DNA from: Spirochaetales bacterium
GTDB taxonomy: Bacteria; Spirochaetota; Spirochaetia; JABEVK01
Reading direction: 5' to 3'
Assembly: GCA_013043995.1 (NCBI GenBank)
Contig: JABEVL010000316.1
Span: forward strand, 1 to 5,378
DNA length: 5,378 nt
A program made the translations under genes and the position numbers. Every line of letters begins with the position of its first letter. Position 1 is the stretch's first letter. Below the pieces are notes generated by a model. The model was given only the letters and a program-made list of their open reading frames with translations, was not told the origin of the DNA and did no database searches. Below are positions 1 to 5,378 of the stretch, in pieces.

Positions 1-226
1 CCTGGGGACGGCGCTGAGCCTCCAGCACGAACCCGGCGTAGTACCAAGCCCCGGGCCCCAAAGAACTCAGATCGGCCGAAACCACCGCCTTGTCGTCCAA
101 CTTCTGAAGAAAAGCATAGTTGGAATCTGCCAAACGCCGGGCAGCTTCGCCCGCACCCAGGTCCCAAAGACCAGCACTGCAAGAGACCAAGGAAAAAAAG
201 AGAACCAAGGGAGTCCAGCGAAGCAT
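1..226 (-). CDS. Putative lipoprotein, N-terminal part (runs off left edge)
   Basis: Seventy-five codons are visible from an ATG at 226; the rest lies outside the window. Seen in the sequence: the N-terminus MLRWTPLVLFFSLVSC is a lipoprotein signal peptide with one arginine, a hydrophobic core and a lipobox L13-V14-S15-C16, so the mature protein should be lipidated on Cys16 and membrane-attached. The mature part is alanine/leucine-rich and looks helical, including a stretch AWYYAGFVLEAQRRP that resembles one TPR-like or superhelical repeat. The start lies 14 nt after the stop of the upstream membrane-protein gene on the same strand, so the two are probably cotranscribed. The only SD-like sequence (GGTGA) overlaps that stop codon and is distant, which suggests translational coupling. 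Helical repeats following a lipoprotein signal occur in spirochaetal lytic transglycosylases, so that is one guess, but no catalytic domain is visible. Confidence 0.8.
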   Translation of the reverse strand, partial: MLRWTPLVLFFSLVSCSAGLWDLGAGEAARRLADSNYAFLQKLDDKAVVSADLSSLGPGAWYYAGFVLEAQRRPQ

Positions 227-240
227 GAACAAACTAAACT

Positions 241-1560
241 TCACCAAATCCAGGCGTCAGAACGGCGTTCGGCGTTGACGGGCCCGAGCTTTCTTGTGAG
301 ATCAAGGGGTTGGTCGCCCGGTTTGAGGTTGTAGTGGAAGGCTCCGCCCCTCAGGTCCTGGGGTACTTCAAGCGGGTTGGCGGGTTCTGCTCTGGCCATC
401 GCCAGGGCTGGAGAGGAAGAGGACGGCAGAAAAACCTCGGGCTTGATCACAGGAAGAGAGACGGGACGCAAAAAGTTCAGGAATAAAAGTCCCAGCAGAA
501 CAAGAATCAGTAGCCCCAGGGTGGTCAAACTCAGCACGAGGGCGACACGGTCAACGGGGGCGAAACCCCGTTCGGCAAGGGGGGGTCCCGAATCTTCGGA
601 AGGCTTGGGGCTTGGTGTAGGCCTTTCAGTTCGGGACGTCTTCTGGGGCTCGGGATCTTGAGCGGGCGGCTCCCAGGAGGACTGGTGAAAACTATCGTCG
701 AAATCGCCTTGGTTCAGCTTACTCGAGGCAAAATCGGGCGTTGGACTCAAAGACTCCGTATCGGGAGATTCCAGATCAAAGGACGAAAGGGAACTGTCCG
801 ACAATTCGATGGAAGGAACGTCGGCATCCAAAGAAAGATCGGGAAAGTCGTAAAGATCATCCTCTGAAGATTCGGCGGACGGCGAAGGCTGAGCAGTCGG
901 TTGAGGCTCGTCGGAAAAGGAATCCAGACCAAAACCGGAGTCCAGGTCGTCCAAGGCCGGGAGGTCCTCAGACGGAGCAGGCGTTGCCGGAAGGTCAAAA
1001 GAATCAAGGTCAGGGAGGTCCAGGGTCAACGAGTCCTGGGACCCGGAATCAGCCGGGGACTCTTCGCTTGGAAGTTCTTCAAGGTCGAGGGACTCAGGAC
1101 CTGCAGGAATTTCGTCGAGTTCAAAGGCGTCCAGGCTGGCATCGGACAAAATGTCGCGGTCGGAACGGTCGTCTCCGTGGGTCTCAAGGTCGGGGATCTG
1201 GGAAAAGGGGTCGGGTTCAGCCTCGGAAAGAAGAGGCTCACGGTAATCGTTGAGGTCGACGGCGATCGACTGGCGCGGTCCGCCTTGCGGCCATGATGCC
1301 GAGGCTGAAAGGTGACCGTCAGCGTCCAGCTCAATTTCCAGCTCGATGTCGCCTTCACTGGACTTTTGGAGAGCCAAAGTTCCCAGGTGGGCGCCTGTGG
1401 GCGACGTGCCGTCTTCGGAACGCCGAATATCGATCTTAACGCTGTCCTGATCTGAACGCGCCGCCGTTAGGATGAGACGCTTTTTTCCAATCTGACTTTC
1501 TTCAACCACTGGGAAGAACGAACCGTCGGCCTGGAGAATGCCAATCGTCGATTTTTTCAC
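241..1560 (-). CDS. Membrane protein with isolated Hsp70 substrate-binding-like domain and acidic linker
   Basis: A 439-residue protein. Residues about 4-103 read like the SBD-beta of DnaK: TIGILQADGSFFPVVEE corresponds to the first strands, KKRLILTAARSDQDSVKIDI to the KKSQVFSTAADNQ region, and IELEIELDADGHLSASA to the IEVTFDIDANG-V-VSA strands. No ATPase domain precedes it and no helical lid follows. Residues 104-300 are acidic, Ser/Pro-rich and probably disordered, with recurring LDSFDL-like motifs. One TM helix spans about 338-362, and a tail of about 75 residues follows. With no signal peptide, the N-terminal 330 residues are probably cytoplasmic and the tail periplasmic (inference). The tail contains YNLKPGD, reminiscent of the start of a LysM domain, but ends soon after. 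The start is GTG, supported by AGGA seven bases upstream. It is divergent from the TPR gene and followed closely by a lipoprotein gene. Function unknown; peptide or unfolded-protein binding is a domain-based inference. Confidence 0.85.
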   Translation of the reverse strand: MKKSTIGILQADGSFFPVVEESQIGKKRLILTAARSDQDSVKIDIRRSEDGTSPTGAHLGTLALQKSSEGDIELEIELDADGHLSASASWPQGGPRQSIAVDLNDYREPLLSEAEPDPFSQIPDLETHGDDRSDRDILSDASLDAFELDEIPAGPESLDLEELPSEESPADSGSQDSLTLDLPDLDSFDLPATPAPSEDLPALDDLDSGFGLDSFSDEPQPTAQPSPSAESSEDDLYDFPDLSLDADVPSIELSDSSLSSFDLESPDTESLSPTPDFASSKLNQGDFDDSFHQSSWEPPAQDPEPQKTSRTERPTPSPKPSEDSGPPLAERGFAPVDRVALVLSLTTLGLLILVLLGLLFLNFLRPVSLPVIKPEVFLPSSSSPALAMARAEPANPLEVPQDLRGGAFHYNLKPGDQPLDLTRKLGPVNAERRSDAWIW

Positions 1561-1564
1561 TTAC

Positions 1565-1571
1565 TTTTCCT
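1565..1571 (-). promoter_or_regulatory. Shine-Dalgarno deciding the GTG start
   Basis: On the minus strand AGGAAAA lies upstream of the GTG at 1560, with seven bases between AGGA and the start codon. This supports GTG as the true start of the SBD-like membrane protein; the domain's first strand begins directly after it (KKSTIGIL). Confidence 0.65.
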
Positions 1572-1587
1572 GACGTCCGATTTGGAC

Positions 1588-1616
1588 AGGCTAACCTTGC
1601 CCCCGAGGTTTGTCAA
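1588..1616 (-). promoter_or_regulatory. Promoter for the SBD-like gene
   Basis: On the minus strand a consensus -35 TTGACA (1616-1611) is followed after 17 nt by TAGCCT (1593-1588), a poor -10 with three of six consensus bases. Initiation would fall near 1581, giving a leader of about 21 nt containing the Shine-Dalgarno. The -35 and spacing are strong and the -10 is weak, so this is a candidate only, and an activator might be needed. Confidence 0.45.
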
Positions 1617-1625
1617 TGTTGACAA
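1610..1625. repeat. Palindrome of two back-to-back -35 boxes
   Basis: TTGTCAATGTTGACAA is a perfect 7-bp inverted repeat around a 2-bp centre. Each arm contains TTGACA reading outward, so the -35 elements of the two divergent promoters are adjacent. The symmetry extends imperfectly into flanking AGG/CCT if one extra T is allowed. It may also be an operator, since a dimeric regulator bound here would affect both promoters, but the overlap of two -35 boxes alone could explain it. Confidence 0.6.
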
Positions 1626-1647
1626 CCTTAGAAAGCGCTTCGATAAT
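1619..1647 (+). promoter_or_regulatory. Strong sigma-70-type promoter for the TPR gene
   Basis: TTGACA (1619-1624), a 17-nt spacer, then GATAAT (1642-1647, five of six consensus bases). This is the best promoter in the window. Standard spacing puts +1 at about 1654, which is the A of the preferred ATG, so the transcript would have essentially no leader. Confidence 0.7.
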
Positions 1648-1653
1648 GAGGGC

Positions 1654-3003
1654 ATGCCGGATTTTCTTCTTCTAATTTTCATCATCCTGATCCTTGTCGC
1701 CGCTCTTATTTTCTTATTCTTTTTTACTTTCGGCAAATCCGACAAAGAAAAAAAGTCCGGTAAAGCCAAGAAAAAGGATAAATCGGCCCTATTTAAGGAA
1801 GCAAACCGGCGCTTGTCGCAAAATCCCAAGGATCCCGACGCCCTCATGATCCTAGCCGACCTCCAGTTTTCAGACAACGATTTTGAAAAAGCCGCCAAAA
1901 CCTACGGAATTTTGGCAACCCTGACGGCCACCAACCCCAACCTGGACGAGTTCACGATCAATCTCCGCTACGGGTTGTCCATGATTCGCCTTGGTCAGAA
2001 CGACGAAGCCTACAAGTCCTTGCTGATCGCCAAGGCTCTCAAACCCGAGGGCTTTGAGGTCAACTTCAACCTGGGGCAGCTGGATTTTCTCAGGCGAAAC
2101 TACGAAAAAGCTGCAGCGGCTCTCAAGGTGGCCCACGCCAGCGCCAAGGATCATCCGGGCACCATCAAGTACTTGGGCCAAAGTCTTTTTAAGCTTAAAT
2201 CCTACAAGGAAGCAGGCGTCCTGCTCAAGCGCGCCATCGACCTCGAACCCAACGACAAGGAAACTTTCTTCTACCTTGCTCAAACCTATTTTGAGTTAGG
2301 CCAGTCCGAAAATGCGGTCAAGATCTTCATGCACCTCCGCCCAGATCCAGAAATCGGCCCGCAGGCCTCATTATTTGCAGGAACGATCCACTTCAACGCC
2401 CGACAGTATCAGGCGGCCATCGAAGATCTTGAACTCGGGCTGAAGCACGAGAAAGTGCCCGAAGATATCTTTTTGGAAATGAAGTACCGCCTGGCGGCAG
2501 CCTACACCCAGGCGCAGAACATGGATGCCGCCCTGCGTCAGTTTCGGGACATCCGCACCGTCAACCCCGGCTACAAGGATACCGCCGAACAAATCAGGAG
2601 GCTGTCGGAATTTCACTCTAACAAGAACCTTCAGATTTATATGATGGCGCCCACCTCAGAGTTTGTCAGCCTCTGCCGCAATTTGACGTCCACGTTTTTT
2701 CCCAAAGCCGCCGTCAAAATTGTGGACGTCACCGTGAACAAGAACGAGTACGCCGACATCACCTGTGAAATCAGCACGACAAAATGGGAAGACGTCATCA
2801 TGTTCAGGTTTATCCGAACAAGCTCACCCGTGGGGGAACTCTTTCTAAGGGATATGCAAACCCGCCTGAAAGACGTGCACGCTGGCCGGGGCTTTTGTGT
2901 GACGGCAGGGTCCTTCACCCAAACGGCAAAACAGTTTGTCGAAGCTCGCCTCATCGACCTTGTGGAAAAAGACGCCCTCCTCAAAGCCATGAGTTCTCTC
3001 TAA
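1654..3003 (+). CDS. Membrane-anchored TPR protein with Mrr-like C-terminal domain
   Basis: A 449-residue protein from the ATG at 1654. Residues 3-26 form a very hydrophobic TM helix, followed by a lysine-rich stretch (27-44). By the positive-inside rule the rest is cytoplasmic. Residues about 44-320 hold roughly seven TPR-like helix pairs, the clearest at 170-201 (LGQSLFKLKSYKEAGVLLKRA) and 202-235 (YLAQTYFELGQSENAVKIF). Residues about 323-449 resemble the Mrr-type PD-(D/E)xK fold: ADIT (D368), a strand VIMFRFIRT then PVGE, then RGFCVTAGSFTQTAK and LIDLVE. The usual Q-x-K is not evident, so the domain is probably not an active nuclease (inference). An in-frame TTG at 1582 lies upstream of the promoter, so the longer version is unlikely. 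No usable Shine-Dalgarno precedes the ATG: GAGGG sits only one base away. TPRs suggest a scaffold; partners are unknown. Confidence 0.88.
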   Translation: MPDFLLLIFIILILVAALIFLFFFTFGKSDKEKKSGKAKKKDKSALFKEANRRLSQNPKDPDALMILADLQFSDNDFEKAAKTYGILATLTATNPNLDEFTINLRYGLSMIRLGQNDEAYKSLLIAKALKPEGFEVNFNLGQLDFLRRNYEKAAAALKVAHASAKDHPGTIKYLGQSLFKLKSYKEAGVLLKRAIDLEPNDKETFFYLAQTYFELGQSENAVKIFMHLRPDPEIGPQASLFAGTIHFNARQYQAAIEDLELGLKHEKVPEDIFLEMKYRLAAAYTQAQNMDAALRQFRDIRTVNPGYKDTAEQIRRLSEFHSNKNLQIYMMAPTSEFVSLCRNLTSTFFPKAAVKIVDVTVNKNEYADITCEISTTKWEDVIMFRFIRTSSPVGELFLRDMQTRLKDVHAGRGFCVTAGSFTQTAKQFVEARLIDLVEKDALLKAMSSL

Positions 3004-3121
3004 AAAGCGAAGGATCTTCCTTGGTAAGGTGCAGCCGGATCCGAATCATTTAGGAAAAAAAGCAACAGCCAAGCCGATTCGGCCAGAAGAGGCGCCTTAA
3101 AAAAGGGCCCGAAACGAGCGC
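3004..3121. other. Convergent intergenic spacer
   Basis: Lies between the ends of the TPR gene and prs. No gene is seen. On the plus strand there are small hairpins (AAGGA-TCT-TCCTT, CCTT-GGT-AAGG) but no T-run, so no intrinsic terminator for the TPR gene is evident. On the minus strand there is a probable prs terminator, and further on a second weak hairpin (GCCGA/TTGGC) upstream of seven T's at about 3054-3060. An 8-bp palindrome AGGCGCCT at 3090-3097 is partly repeated (GCGCCT) at 3118-3123. Confidence 0.6.
3099..3121 (-). terminator. Rho-independent terminator of prs
   Basis: Directly after the prs stop on the minus strand, GCTCG-TTT-CGGGC forms a 5-bp stem (one G-U pair), extended by a G-C pair beyond a C/C mismatch. 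Two bases after the inner stem comes a run of six T's. The stem is short but the geometry is right. It starts at the base after the stop codon. Confidence 0.5.
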
Positions 3122-4354
3122 CTAAGACTCCATAAGTTTTCGGATGATCTGGGCGTTGTCCAGAAGCGACGAGAGGCTTCGGTTGTCATGGAGCCTGCTG
3201 ATCGCCCGGGCAAACAAATTGGAAACGTTGGCCGAAGTGTACCAGGGGCGATCCAAAAGGCGCTCATCGTGGTAGACGGCGTTGGTTCCGATGATGCGGT
3301 GAAACAGGCCTTGTTCGTACGCCTGGTCAAAGTAGTGGATCGCTTCGCCTGTAAAAAGCGGCAAACTGATCCCGGCGATGATTTTTTTGGCCCCCATTTC
3401 GGTCAAAAGTTTAAACGCCTTGATCAGGGTTCCGCCGGTTCCCAAAAGGTCGTCGGCCATGAAAACATTTTTACCCTGAACGTCGCCCAGGAGTTTGGTG
3501 TCGGTGATGTTGGACTCACCGGCGTTGACGCTGAGTTTGGAATAGTCGCGTTCTTTGTAGAGCATGGCCAGGGACCGGTTCAGGCACGAGGCGTAGAATT
3601 TGTTGCGGTCGACCGCGCCTGTATCAGGAGAGACAATGACGAGGTTGGGGTCTTTAAGGTCGATCAGGCTGTGCAGGCGTGTCAGGATCTGGTAGCTCGC
3701 GTGAAGGTTTTCAAGGTTGAGCTTGACGAAGGTGTTCTCGATTTCTTTGGAGTGGATGTCGAGGGTCATGATCCTCTCCACCCCCATGTTTTCCATGATC
3801 TGACCAAACCGGGCGGCCGTAAGTCCTTCCCTGCCTTTCTTTTTGTGCTGACGGGCGTAGGGATAGGAAGGGACGACGACCGTCACGCTGACGGCGCCGG
3901 CCTGGATGGCGGCGTCGACAGCCGTCATCAGGCAAATCATGTGGTCGTTGATCGACAAAACAAAGCGGTCGTCGGAATTGTGAAACTTGACAGGATAAAG
4001 GTTGGCGATGTCCTGAATGATGAAAAGATCCATGCCCCGGATCGAACTGCCGATTTCTGTTTTAAACTCGCCGTTGGCAAACCGGGTAAAGTTGGCAGGC
4101 ACAACAAAGTGAGGAGGTCTGTAGGCATAAACAGAACCCTCGTGTTCCCCTTCGTTTGAATGAAGGTCGTAATCAAAGTTCATCTGTCGGGTAATTTCTT
4201 CTTTGGGGAGATTATATACCCTAGACAACGAGCCGACCTTTTTTTCGAAACGGCGATGGTAGATGTATTTGAGGTGAGAAATTACTTCGCCGGCAAACGC
4301 TTTGCCACCTGGGCAAGCCAGGATGCCCAACGTTGTCGATCGGTTGAAGGTCAT
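3122..4354 (-). CDS. prs: Ribose-phosphate pyrophosphokinase (PRPP synthetase), enlarged form
   Basis: Makes PRPP from ribose 5-phosphate and ATP in the cytoplasm, feeding purine, pyrimidine, NAD, histidine and tryptophan synthesis. Motifs in the 410-residue protein: FANGEF (92-97, classical FSDGE), YARQHKKKGRE (166-176, classical YARQDRK), DIHSKEI (199-205, classical DLHA-QI), SPDTGAVDR (242-250), the catalytic-loop equivalent YKERDYSK (266-273, classical DKRRPKAN), and the PRPP-binding loop ADDLLGTGGTL (300-310). Classical enzymes have about 315 residues. The excess is mainly an insertion of about 50-55 residues before FANGEF, plus a smaller one around 120-135. The start at 4354 gives the family-like N-terminus TLGILACPGGKAFAGE; a TTG at 4390 would add 12 residues but coincides with the proposed -35 box. 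No Shine-Dalgarno is visible. Divergent from hflK. Confidence 0.95.
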   Translation of the reverse strand: MTFNRSTTLGILACPGGKAFAGEVISHLKYIYHRRFEKKVGSLSRVYNLPKEEITRQMNFDYDLHSNEGEHEGSVYAYRPPHFVVPANFTRFANGEFKTEIGSSIRGMDLFIIQDIANLYPVKFHNSDDRFVLSINDHMICLMTAVDAAIQAGAVSVTVVVPSYPYARQHKKKGREGLTAARFGQIMENMGVERIMTLDIHSKEIENTFVKLNLENLHASYQILTRLHSLIDLKDPNLVIVSPDTGAVDRNKFYASCLNRSLAMLYKERDYSKLSVNAGESNITDTKLLGDVQGKNVFMADDLLGTGGTLIKAFKLLTEMGAKKIIAGISLPLFTGEAIHYFDQAYEQGLFHRIIGTNAVYHDERLLDRPWYTSANVSNLFARAISRLHDNRSLSSLLDNAQIIRKLMES

Positions 4355-4361
4355 AGAGGAC

Positions 4362-4390
4362 AGGTTACCAGAAATGACTTTGGGGGTCAA
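4362..4390 (-). promoter_or_regulatory. Promoter for prs
   Basis: Minus strand: TTGACC (4390-4385), a 17-nt spacer, then TAACCT (4367-4362) preceded by TGG, an extended -10 TGn motif. The -10 itself matches only three of six bases. Initiation would fall at about 4355, immediately before the ATG at 4354, so prs mRNA may be leaderless. Confidence 0.4.
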
Positions 4391-4406
4391 TCAAAAAGGT
4401 GCTTCC

Positions 4407-4436
4407 TTGACCGTCTTGTTCTCAAAGAAGTATGCT
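4407..4436 (+). promoter_or_regulatory. Promoter for hflK
   Basis: TTGACC (4407-4412), an 18-nt spacer, then TATGCT (4431-4436, four of six consensus bases). Initiation near 4443 would give a leader of about 17 nt that carries the Shine-Dalgarno. It is divergent from the prs promoter but does not overlap it. Confidence 0.45.
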
Positions 4437-4448
4437 TCCTGAGTCCAC

Positions 4449-4454
4449 AAGGAG
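4449..4454 (+). promoter_or_regulatory. Shine-Dalgarno of hflK
   Basis: AAGGAG sits five bases before the ATG at 4460 and fixes the hflK start. It contrasts with prs and the TPR gene, which lack such a site. Confidence 0.8.
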
Positions 4455-4459
4455 AACCT

Positions 4460-5378
4460 ATGTCAGCGCGCACTTCGGGAACGTTCAGCGTAACGCCCCG
4501 CCTGATCATCATTCTGATCATCGTCGCCATCGCCGGTTTTATCGCCTTCAACGCCTTTTATTTCGTCGACCAAACAGAAGAAGCCGTTGTCCTGACTTTT
4601 GGCAAGTACAGTCGGTCCGTCGGTCCCGGCCTTCAGTTCAAGATTCCCTTCATCGAAGAAAGCTACATCGTCCCCACCCGCATCGTGCAGACGATGGACT
4701 TTGGCTTCCGCCCCGCCAACACCGGGGTTTTTGGGCTGGGAGGAAACTTGAACGACGCAGGTCAGCCGGTCTCGTACAAGAACGAGTCCACCATGCTCAC
4801 GGGCGACCTCAACATCGTCGACATCACCTGGATCATCCAGTACCGCATCACAGATCCTCGTCAGTGGCTCTTCAACCTGGACGCCAAAGAAAAGACGATC
4901 CGTGACATTACCCAGTCAGTTGTCAACCAGCAGGTCGGCGACCGTGCCATCCTGGACATCCTGGGAACAGACCGGCTGAGCATCGAGTCGAACGCAACGG
5001 CCATGATCAACGCCCTGTTCAAAAAATACAACATCGGCGTTTTCATCACGAACGTCCAGCTCAAGGACATCATGCCGCCCGCCGGCGCTGTCAAAAAATC
5101 GTTTGACGACGTCAACGTCGCTTTTCAGGACATGAACCGGCTGATCAACGAAGGCCAACAAAACTACAACCAGCAGATTCCCAAGGCCTCCGGCGAAGCT
5201 CAGCAGATGATCCAAGAAGCCGAAGGCTACGCCACCGAACGCGTGAACAACGCGATCGGCGATGTGGCCCGTTTTAACTCGGTTCTGACCGTTTACAGGC
5301 AGAGCCCGCGGGTCACGCGCGAACGGATCTACCTTGAAACGATGCAGAAGATCTTTTCCAATTCGGGCGACACGGACC
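4460..5378 (+). CDS. hflK: HflK, SPFH/band-7 membrane protein (C-terminus cut off)
   Basis: With HflC, HflK forms a membrane-anchored complex that binds the FtsH protease and modulates membrane-protein turnover (family knowledge). Visible are 306 codons. Residues about 14-34 are the N-terminal TM helix. The SPFH domain follows from about 35: VDQTEEAVVLTFGKYSR, VGPGLQFKIPFIEE, and the HflK hallmark STMLTGDLNIVDITWIIQYRI (110-130, approximately). A Gln/Ala/Glu-rich helical stretch (about 212-270) is the expected coiled coil, and VTRERIYLETMQKIF (about 285-299) matches the conserved C-terminal helix, so only a short tail should be missing. The Gly/Pro-rich N-terminal region of E. coli HflK is absent: the TM helix begins after about 13 residues. 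HflC normally follows, which would be beyond the right edge. The start is set by AAGGAG and ATG. Confidence 0.95.
   Translation, partial: MSARTSGTFSVTPRLIIILIIVAIAGFIAFNAFYFVDQTEEAVVLTFGKYSRSVGPGLQFKIPFIEESYIVPTRIVQTMDFGFRPANTGVFGLGGNLNDAGQPVSYKNESTMLTGDLNIVDITWIIQYRITDPRQWLFNLDAKEKTIRDITQSVVNQQVGDRAILDILGTDRLSIESNATAMINALFKKYNIGVFITNVQLKDIMPPAGAVKKSFDDVNVAFQDMNRLINEGQQNYNQQIPKASGEAQQMIQEAEGYATERVNNAIGDVARFNSVLTVYRQSPRVTRERIYLETMQKIFSNSGDTD

Noticed and set aside
241..330. Frameshift that would restore a complete LysM in the SBD-like protein
   Set aside because: The other two minus-strand frames stop early or lack convincing LysM sequence, so no frameshift can be argued.
741..1296. Arg/Gly-rich plus-strand open frames opposite the acidic linker
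   Set aside because: They are complements of the biased Asp/Ser/Pro codons of the linker, with no ribosome site or domain.
1582..1653. Upstream TTG start giving a 473-residue TPR protein
   Set aside because: The added 24 residues are not membrane-like, have no Shine-Dalgarno, and encode the promoter elements; the TM helix begins right after the ATG at 1654.
3001..3060. Intrinsic terminator for the TPR gene on the plus strand
   Set aside because: Small hairpins exist but none is followed by a T-run.
3188..4159. Long plus-strand open frame (323 codons) antisense to prs
   Set aside because: Prs motifs are intact on the minus strand; the antisense frame has no Shine-Dalgarno or recognisable domain and reflects GC-biased codon use.
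4355..4390. TTG start adding 12 residues to Prs
   Set aside because: No Shine-Dalgarno, it coincides with the proposed -35 box, and the ATG at 4354 gives a family-like N-terminus.

Overview
The window looks like chromosomal DNA of a moderately GC-rich spirochaete (Treponema/Spirochaeta-like). This rests on recognition, not on a search. The indicators are an isolated Hsp70 substrate-binding-type domain on a single-pass membrane protein, a membrane-anchored TPR protein with a nuclease-fold-like tail, an enlarged PRPP synthetase, and an HflK without the Gly/Pro-rich N-terminus of the E. coli protein. No mobile element, CRISPR array, tRNA or rRNA is visible.

Layout: (1) 1-226, minus: N-terminal part of a lipoprotein that runs off the left edge. 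(2) 241-1560, minus: membrane protein with an Hsp70 SBD-beta-like N-terminus, a long acidic linker, one TM helix and a short tail. It starts at GTG and probably forms an operon with the lipoprotein. (3) 1561-1653: compact divergent promoter region in which two TTGACA boxes form a palindrome. (4) 1654-3003, plus: TM anchor, about seven TPR units and a C-terminal Mrr-like domain without an obvious catalytic lysine. (5) 3004-3121: convergent intergenic spacer with a probable minus-strand terminator. (6) 3122-4354, minus: ribose-phosphate pyrophosphokinase. (7) 4355-4459: second divergent promoter region. (8) 4460-5378, plus: hflK, cut off at the right edge just after its conserved C-terminal motif.

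How the genes may relate: the SBD-like and TPR/Mrr-like membrane proteins appear to share one back-to-back promoter, so they may be co-regulated and functionally linked. Prs and HflK are conserved genes, in PRPP/nucleotide metabolism and in membrane protein quality control through FtsH, and have no evident link to that pair beyond position. A recurring feature is that the TPR gene and prs lack a Shine-Dalgarno at their best start codons and have promoter-like elements that would place transcription initiation at the ATG, suggesting leaderless mRNAs. The SBD gene and hflK have ordinary Shine-Dalgarno sequences. The strongest candidate for something undescribed is the divergent SBD-like / TPR-Mrr-like pair.
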